From Calliopum simillimum (lineage: Eukaryota > Arthropoda > Insecta > Diptera > Lauxaniidae): a DNA stretch of 64,000 nt. Location of the stretch: contig OX638370.1 in assembly GCA_951812925.1 (NCBI GenBank), positions 33,165,948 to 33,229,947 on the forward strand. The letters run 5' to 3'. A program made the translations under genes and the position numbers. Each line of letters starts with the position of its first letter. Within the stretch, counting starts at the first letter, position 1. Shown here piece after piece: positions 56,277 to 64,000 of this stretch. The notes beneath the pieces were generated by a model. The model was not told where the DNA came from. It did no database searches and saw nothing but the letters and a program-made list of their open reading frames with translations.

Positions 56277-59200
56277 CTGATTTTTTAGCTAAAATACGCA
56301 AAAGAAATTTATTTTCGAAATTTCATCACACTGTAAAACTTTAAAACTACGTTTTGGGTAAAACTTTTTATCTCAAGGTCAGCAAAATCACAGAAGAGAA
56401 TATTTTATAGAACACATTACCCCATTATATCCTGTTTTTCTGGGTCTCTTTGACCCCTTTTCCAAAAAAGGGGTTATATTGGGTTAAAGAATTCTGCAAA
56501 AATGTTCTACGGAACCCTCTTCTAGGAGTTACTAAAGACGAAAAATTCTTAAAACTTAAGAATAATAAGTACAAAAATGAAATAAATATGAAATGAATGT
56601 GGTCATTATTGATATTTACGATTTTTTGGTTTTAGCGATAAAGTTTCGACTTTTAATGTTCGGCAACTACAGTATTGTGAAATTTTATAGAAATTATTTC
56701 CGTGGTACATATTGATCCATTATTCCCCGGTTTAAGGGGTAATTTTTGTACCTTTTTGAGAAATGGTAAAAAATTACCCTTTCGTGGGGGATGTGGACTG
56801 TTAAAGCTTTCTACAAAAATATTCCCCTTAACATCCTTCTTAAGTACTCAGAAGACACGATATACGTCAGATATAAGGATCGTGAAGTTTAGTGAGTCGA
56901 TTTAACACATGAATATAAAACTTCAAAGACCGATGAAAAAAAATTCGACCTGATCAGAAAATCGGGAAGACACGTATAACTTATTTCTAGCCATATATTC
57001 AGAATATATTGGGTTTTTTCAGTTGTGCAAAATCGTGTCGGACGATGTGATCTAAACACAGAATTTTTAAAGCTTGGGCAAAAGGAATGACATTTATCAA
57101 ATTATTTATTTATAATAATTATTATTATTATTATTTATAATTATCATTATTTCTACTGATACTAGTATATGTAGTTCAATTCATTACTTAATTCAAAAGC
57201 TCATCAAATTTAGGCTGTGATCATCTCACTTTTTTTCGAAATTTGACGTTGGGTTCTTAGATTTTTATAAAAATACACAGAGATGTTCTAAGTGCTTAGT
57301 ATGGAGACCTCTCATTATTAGTTTTGCGAAAAAAATTTTTTTTGCAAGTTATGGGCATGGAACTTCAGAGTGTCCAAGTGGTGTTTTTGCGAAAAATCTA
57401 TGTAATTTTTTTTCTAAGTCCCGCCATTTTGTCAAAAATAAATTTTTTTTAATTTTTGTTTTCGGATTCTTGTAGCATTTTAAACGTTGTTTTAATTTCA
57501 TTTTTTAAATTTAGAAAATTTTTAAAATTTACAAAATGGGGGCCATTTTTTGAAAAATCTTAAAAGTTGATTATCTCAAAATAATATTTTTTTATTTTTC
57601 ACAGAAAGGTGAATAAAATACAAACATTTTGTAGAAGACTTGTTTTGCGCTAAATGGTTGTGAGAGCCACAGGAATTTTTTTTCTAAAGATCACGTGACA
57701 ATTTTTTTAACTTTATTTTATGTTTTCATTTACGCCCACTAGGTGGCCAAAAAAACAAAAATTTCAAAGTACAAGGATATAACTTCCATTCCTTAGGAAA
57801 TACAAGCTATACAAAAAAACCAATATTTCCTGTATAAATCATAAAAATAAGTATTGACGAAATGACGACCATGTTTTGAAAAATCTTAAAAATGAATTTT
57901 CCAAAAAAAATGTTTATCATCCAATTTTCAAAAGTTTTTCGTAAAAAAAATGTTAATAGATATAGGGTCAGCACTAAGGACCGATAACATAGCCATTGCA
58001 CGGCATTGGTTTTTATGAATTTTCGTATGGTGGTATGATATGAATGAACAGGACGGAAAAATATCAAAAACTTTGCGCTCTTTAGTAGGCTGCTGCACCG
58101 ATTTTTATGCATGCATATAACCCGAACCCTAAGGAAGAATATTAAAAGCTTTTTGTGTTTTATCTAAATACCAAGGAAGGGTATAAAAACTTTTTGCTTT
58201 ATAATCAAATCGAAATGGTCGAATTTTGGTCACAAGGCGAAATCTAGTATACTTACCACACCTTCTTTTACTTAAGCACCACAAACAGAAGGTTAAAGTC
58301 AATATACGCTGGATGTAGAGTACCAATAAAAAGTGTTGCCTTTTTACTGATTTTTCCCAGCACTTTTTATGCTGCTTTGTTTTTTAGTTTTTGTTTGTTT
58401 GTGCCTTTGCGCGACATTGGTTTTGAATTGTATCTTAAGCGCGTATCTTGTATCTGTTATCTGTCGGTTAAGCGTGAGCATAATAAACCCGCAGATTTAT
58501 GCAGCAGCGACTGTTGTGTTGCCATGTTGCCGCTGCGCGCTGCTACGCCCGTGGGAAATATACAAACATACATATACAAACAGCTTTATAGTAGCAACAA
58601 ATAGCAAAGAAAAAAAAAAAAAAAAACAAATGCTGGATTTTTCGAAAATATTTTCACTGTAGCTTTGTAACCCGCAATTAGAATCGTTTTCCAAGTGCTT
58701 TATGGTTAGAGATTTTTCATTGCAGATATTTGTAATACGCGCTCGCTCCACCAGCACCCATCCCCCATCCGTCGTACTCACCTATTTTTGGGGGTATTTC
58801 GTTTCACTATGCGCCGCCAAGTGAACTGTCGCTATGATGTGCGAAATTCTATGCACGTCGTCATGGTTAATGTCACCAGTCGACAAAGTGTTGTAAAATT
58901 ATTTGGATGTTTTTTTTTTCCCTTTTTTTGAGTTTTTGTATATCAAGGGTGTATCTTTTTTCAAGTACTCATTCTACTTAGCTCGGGTTTTTCCTTTCTG
59001 TTTTTGTACTGATATTTATATTTCCCTTTGGTGTTGTTTCGGTGACAAATGTATTTTGAAACAAATGCCAAAAGCGCGCTGGAATAAAAATATTTTCGCG
59101 TTTATATTTTTTGGTGGAATACTCTATTTGCGTGAGATAAAAAATTGCAAACATAAACTTAATCTGCAATAGTTTTAATTACACTGGGAATAGTTGAAAA

Positions 59201-60555
59201 TTTAGACTTTGACGGTTCTTGATAGTTAACACAATTCAAGTCAGCCGTTTTAAAGTAATTAATGTTTAAATATTTGTTATCATTTCACAATGAACGTCTA
59301 TTATGTAAAATATGTTATTTTTCTAAAACTGCATGTTAAGGTACTCTCAACTTCTAGAATGATTTTAAGTCTTACAACTCAATTTTGACATCGGATATAT
59401 AATTTTTCATAAGGATTGATTTATCAGGAGTCGATTAGTATTAAACTTGAGCATCATAACCCCTATATTATGATAATTCTTTATACTTTTAGCAACACTT
59501 CATTTGTCCCTAATTCTGGTCTAAAATTTTGCGTTCAACCTAACTCCTTAAGCGCGTGCACCTAACTCCGTACTAATTTAAAACTTGTTGTATTTTCTTT
59601 TAACAGTCTTCTAAAATATCAAGTTTCTTCGATTTATATATTTTAAAATTTATTTATCTTTAATTCTGCTAACATAATGTTTTCCTTTTATTTAAGGAAC
59701 ATAAGTAATTACATATTACAAATGAAGGAGTCAACAAAATAAAAATAGTCACGGAATTTGGTTCACTTGCACAAATTTATGCACGTTATTCCGGCAGAAA
59801 GAAATTCATAGCTTCTCTTTAATTTGTTAAAGAGTTGTTCACATTGTACACAATAATTTTTAGTTTTGAAAGAGAAAATCATATGCCGTAATTACGTCAC
59901 TCCATTCAGAAAAGGTTACTTATAACGTTACAAAAAAAGTTTAAGTAGATAAATTTTACAACTATCAATAAGTTTATTTTTGAAAACTGAAACTCCTCTA
60001 TTTTCCTAATTACGTGATAGTACGGAATAACGTTCACTCGTACAAAATTATGCACCTAGTTCCGGCATAAATAAAATCATAGTTTTTTTTTGTAAAAAAA
60101 AAATAGTTATTTTGCTTTAAAGTATTAGAAAACGATTTTTGAGTTATTATAAATTGTAAGTTTAACAAATTTCTATTAAATATACAAACATGTAATCCAG
60201 AAACCCTTACAAAAATTTTTATGCTACTTAACACTTATGTACGGCACACGCGTTCGAAATCAAGGTAATTGAAAATTGGTTATTTGAAACATCATTAAAA
60301 AGTTATGAACAAATAAAAAAAAATAATTTTAATTTTTTAGCAATAACTAAAAGCATGGTATGTTTTGCTTCAAAAATCTTTAAAACCTTTTCTTATTTTT
60401 CAACAAAAAGGAAAAACTGATGGAATTAGGTACTGGCCCGTTATTTGGTACGTCGAACTTTCACCACTATATCTTTTCTAGTTCGCGAGATAAAGCATTT
60501 GGGAACTTGTCAACTTTGACCCCACCAACTCTTCTGTTTTCGGAGTTATGGAGAT
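56277..60555. other. Mostly unassignable; relic of the 49-51 kb foldback family
   Basis: 56520-56560 (AAAGACGAAAAATTCTTAAA) and 56870-56935 (AAGGATCGTGAAG, GTCGATTTAACACATGAATA) resemble arms of the foldback at 49163-51440, so 56380-57000 is probably an old relative. 57240-57960 has recurring 'GCCATTTTTTGAAAAATCTTA' words (57542, 57868). An ATT tract lies at 57107-57140. 58350-58600 is GC-richer but has no supported exon. The rest shows nothing. Confidence 0.35.
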
Positions 60556-62430
60556 GTTTGCTTTCAAAAATTTATTTTACATAATCTTTTTTTACGTTCG
60601 CCGTAATAATTAACCTGTAAAAAATAATAGTTTAAGGGCCGGTTTCACAATGTACAGTTAAGATATTTTTAAACTAAAGTTTACTAACAAAAGCTATGGG
60701 TATAAACTTTCCGTTAAATTATTTGGATTTCAATAAATTCCATTTTTTAACTTATGGTTAAATATATATTGTGAATAAATAACAAATTTCCCCTTAAAAT
60801 GTTTTCAAAAAATGTAAACATTTCAAATTTTTTCATATGAATTTGAAAAAATATTTGAATTTATTTCAATCTGCCAGTTAAATTTTAACTGAAAAAATTC
60901 TGCCAGTTAAAGTTAACTGAACGTTAGAGTTTATTTTCCGTCAGTTAATAAATAACTTCACATTGAGAAAACAATTTTATTTAAACTTACAGTTAAAGTT
61001 TCAGTTAAACGTTAACTGGACATTGTGAAAACGGCCCTAAAGCATTTAAAATTGATCGAAGCTTTAATCGTTAAAAACTCATCGAACCAAAATTTGGTTT
61101 GAAAAAACTAACAAAAAAAAAAACCGGGTAGCAACCCTGAAATTTTTTTTTCCAATTTCAGAAAAATTTAGTCAAAAAACAAAAGAATTAAATAAGATTT
61201 TCGAAAACAACCAGGTGGCAACCCTAAAAATATATGTTGGATTTATGAAAAGTTTATTTAAGTGTTATAATACTAAGTATAAATTTTTATTTCTTGAGTA
61301 AATGGTTGAAGCAAGACTAATAAAAAAACCCAAGTGGCAACACCGAAGGTTTTGTGCAATTTTAAAAAAGTTTATCTGAGCGTTTCTGAGACCAAAAATT
61401 TCAATTCAGTCAAAACAAGTAAAAATTTTATAAGATTTTAAAAATAACCAGGTGGCAACCCTAAAAATGTGTGTTGGATTTTTAAAAAGTTTTTAAAGAC
61501 AAAATTTTAATTTCAGTTTTAAATAAATATTTTAAGCAAAAGTAATTATTAAAAAAAGCCGGGTGGCAGCACTGTAAATTTTGTAAAATTTTAAAAATGT
61601 TTATCTGAGCGTTTCTAAAACGAAAAATTTCAATTTAGTCAAAATTGTAAGAATTATATAAGATTTTCGAAAATAATAAGGTGGCAACCGTAAAAATTTA
61701 TGTTAGATTTTAAGAAGCATATTTAAGTGTTTTAAGACTAAATTTTAATTTTCAATTTTTAAATTAATAGTTTAAGCAAAGCTAACACAAAAAAAAATGG
61801 GGAGGGTTACTAAACGGAGAATGATAAAATGTTGCAAATAACGACGGAGAATGATTAAACGGAGAATGATGAAATGTTGCAGAAACAGTAATATCACAAT
61901 GAAAATAGCAATTTTTTTTTTTAAGTTTAAACTGGTGGATAGCCCCTCTAATTGTTTATTGATTTAATTATAAAATGATAGAGTTATATGTTTAGTAATA
62001 TAAAAAAAAACTGACGCGGAGAATGATGAACACTTGCGTTCTTTACAAAATTTTTAAACTTTTTTAAAAAAAAAAAAAAAAAAAACTCACTATCGAAAAA
62101 ACAAAACTGACTGTGCTAAAAATACACTGGATTTTCTCCTTCGCTTTACTAGGTTAGGTTAGGGTGGCGGTAATCGCGTAAGCAAAAACCTCACATAGAT
62201 CAATATAATATTTAAAAAATTTATGTTAGAATAAGAAAAGCTGAGCGGAGATAGTCTTAAATGAAGGACTAACTTCCATGTGTGTCAATTCTATACAAAC
62301 AAAATTTTTCGAAGAGTTAACACAGAAAAACAGTAGCTGAAATATAGACCATTAATGTCGTATAAGTTATTTTTTAGAAAATAACGTAATATGCGAAACG
62401 GGCAAATTAAGTGCACTAAGAAGCGGTTAA
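60556..62430 (-). repeat. Family B element, copy 4 (minus), split by a MITE
   Basis: GGCAACCCTAAAAATAT (61216), GGCAACACCG (61333), GGCAACCCTAAAAATG (61453), GGCAGCACTG (61564) and GGCAACCGTAAAAATT (61682) alternate with a period near 230 bp. AACGGAGAATGATGAAATG is at 61858. The lower flank 60560-60635 aligns, reversed, with 18540-18605 of copy 3. The upper part 62200-62430 aligns with copy 2. A CCTAACCTAACC-type insert (reversed) lies near 62150. A + oriented end word (GGAGAATCACCCATAT) at 62581 suggests yet another fragment. Confidence 0.65.
60636..61037. mobile_element. PIF/Harbinger-type MITE
   Basis: TIRs GGGCCGGTTTCACAATGTAC and, reversed, GGGCCGTTTTCACAATGTCC; 24 of the first 26 bases agree. 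The 3-bp duplication TAA lies at 60633-60635 and 61038-61040. CAGTTAA/TTAACTG words recur inside (60655, 60884, 60914, 60951, 60996, 61012). 402 bp, no transposase. TAA duplications and GGGCC(G) ends are typical of PIF/Harbinger MITEs. Confidence 0.9.
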
Positions 62431-64000
62431 GCGACAGGATGGAGAATGACTTTTTAACACTTTATATTTTAATTTCAAAGCAAAATAATAAAATCTATTT
62501 TTTTTTAGCTATTCGCATAAAAGCTCTGCTTAAGTATCTGTATTAAATAGTTTTGAGCCCCGGGACATTGAATGGTACATTTTGTGGAGAATCACCCATA
62601 TATTTAAGGCCAGCTGATGAAAGGATGTGAGGTTACATTGGACACATGTTGCTTTTAAATTTTTAACGAACGCTTAATAGCATTAAATGCTTGTTCGCTT
62701 AACATTTTAATTAATTTCCATATGTTTTTTTAATTGAACATATGGCAAAGAATTTTCAGTTAATTTTTATTAAAATTTCCTTAATTGAAATCACACAAAT
62801 TTCCTGCGCTCAATTCATTTAAATGATTTGCGTTAACGTTAACACAAAATGTTGTGCTGCGAAACAATACATGCGCAATTACTGAACTTGAATTTGCCAA
62901 TGTTTAATTAAGTAATTAAGTTAAATTGTAATTAAAATTACTGACATTACCTTTTATGTATATGCGCACAATTAGCTACACACAATGTGTGGCGCGTCGT
63001 ACACAAAAGAATTGTGATTTTTCGCGGGTGAAAATCTCCATTAAAACAATTGACAATTAACCCATAATGGCCATAATGGCATATGACAAAGTAAAGTGTA
63101 ACATTTGGTACTTTTACAGTGTAGGGGATATGCAGGGGAAGTTGATTGTGTGTTAAGAGCATAGATTGTAGTAGTAACATTGTGTGAGAAATTAATATGA
63201 CTTTATTATTTTAATAAGGGGAATGCTTTTTGTTTAGAAACGGAACTTTTAACTTTTACTCATAAAAACAAATGACAATATTTTTTAAACTATAAGTGGT
63301 ACAGAAAAAATTCAAGAGACTTTTGGTGATAAATTTTCTAAGCTACTTAATCGCCAAAGAACATTTTCTAGAAAATTAACAGTTGGTGAGATATTTGCAA
63401 GATTTGATTTTAGTGACCTTTGACCTAGAGATTTCTTGAAAACGATTGGACGCAAGATTTTCTTTTAAATGGATTTTGACTGCGGAAAGCTTACAGAATC
63501 TAATTTTTTTAAGCCTACGTTAGTTAAAGAATGGTCGAAATGTATACGATATCAAATGATAACATATGGAATGCTCCATTCTCAATTTTTTCTAAATTCT
63601 CAAAATTTACTTTAAGATGACTTCCAAAATGAGGGTATTGTAATAGAAATATTTTCACATCAATTCAAAGAATCTTCTATCAATTCTATCAAAATATTCT
63701 TGCAAATTATTTCAAATATTTGCCATAAAAAAACGCAAAAAATACCCAAAACCAGAAACTACAAAACTGTATCCATTTATCGCATTCAAAACAGGATGAG
63801 AAACAGAACGAAAAAAAAAAACATACTCTCAAAAGGAAACCACAAACCCATACAAATATTTCAATAAACTCATAAACATCTATGGGGAGTATACAACAAA
63901 AATCAGAAAAAAAGAGTGAACATCCTCAAACAACGGAGACCACCAAGAGTTGACCACATTAACCGGAAATGCTTAGAAAAACTTATGTAAACAAGATACA
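62431..64000. other. AT-rich DNA, nothing recognised
   Basis: CCATAATGGCCATAATGGCAT at 63062 (a short tandem) and ordinary AT-rich sequence. No coding or RNA signal. Confidence 0.4.

Noticed and set aside
58369..58662. Plus-strand frame with a hydrophobic start (LCFLVFVCLCLCATLVL), signal-peptide-like
   Set aside because: T-rich DNA gives such stretches easily; the remainder shows no domain and ends in poly-Lys from an A run.

Overview
The window looks like a gene-poor, AT-rich stretch of a dipteran insect nuclear genome. A tephritid-like or other higher fly is plausible, but species cannot be read from the sequence. The reasons are insect-type transposase and LINE fragments (mariner, a second Tc1/mariner-IS630 type, an R1/jockey-like LINE), CAG/CAA-rich intergenic DNA, many TIR elements, and no operons or ribosome binding sites. 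I see no intact host gene with exons in these 64 kb; it reads as an intergenic region or a very large intron filled by layers of transposons. Nearly all long reading frames are transposon remnants or chance frames.

Left part (1-31.8 kb). A TIR element with a MULE-type coding scrap lies at 173-646. Three copies of a dispersed repeat (family A) are at 761, 7764 and 9576. Two copies of a TA-flanked TIR element carrying an internal tRNA-like sequence are at 1469 and 20127; the first is inserted into a family A copy and the second holds another TA element (20632-21324). Two broken transposases lie back to back at 4471-6190 and a truncated mariner at 17139. Family B, an internally tandem-repeated element, occurs at 10073 (+), 12960 (-) and 17765 (+), with a fourth copy at 60556 (-). 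LINE fragments are at 21467-22300 (-) and 25200-26990 (+). A TTGAA-type pentanucleotide array of over 100 units fills 28.08-28.70 kb.

Middle and right (31.8-56.3 kb). This is an unusually dense cluster of foldback (long inverted-repeat) elements: 31780-34626 (three nested levels), 42241-43016, 43179-44732, 46640-47117, 47404-47907, 49163-51440 and 53920-54636. Several are interrupted by other elements. Two 0.9-kb TA-flanked elements with repeated TAATGTCGTGCA motifs (family D) sit in opposite orientation at 43512 and 55375. A degenerate minisatellite with a period of about 40 bp lies at 37.1-38.2 kb.

Right end (56.3-64 kb). Mostly unassignable AT-rich DNA, then family B copy 4, split by a PIF/Harbinger-type MITE whose empty site can be read from family B copy 3. 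The most useful content is the insertion order, which can be reconstructed in several places, and a few structurally odd non-autonomous families. All boundaries were read by eye; allow a few bases for TIR ends and tens of bases where 'about' is stated.
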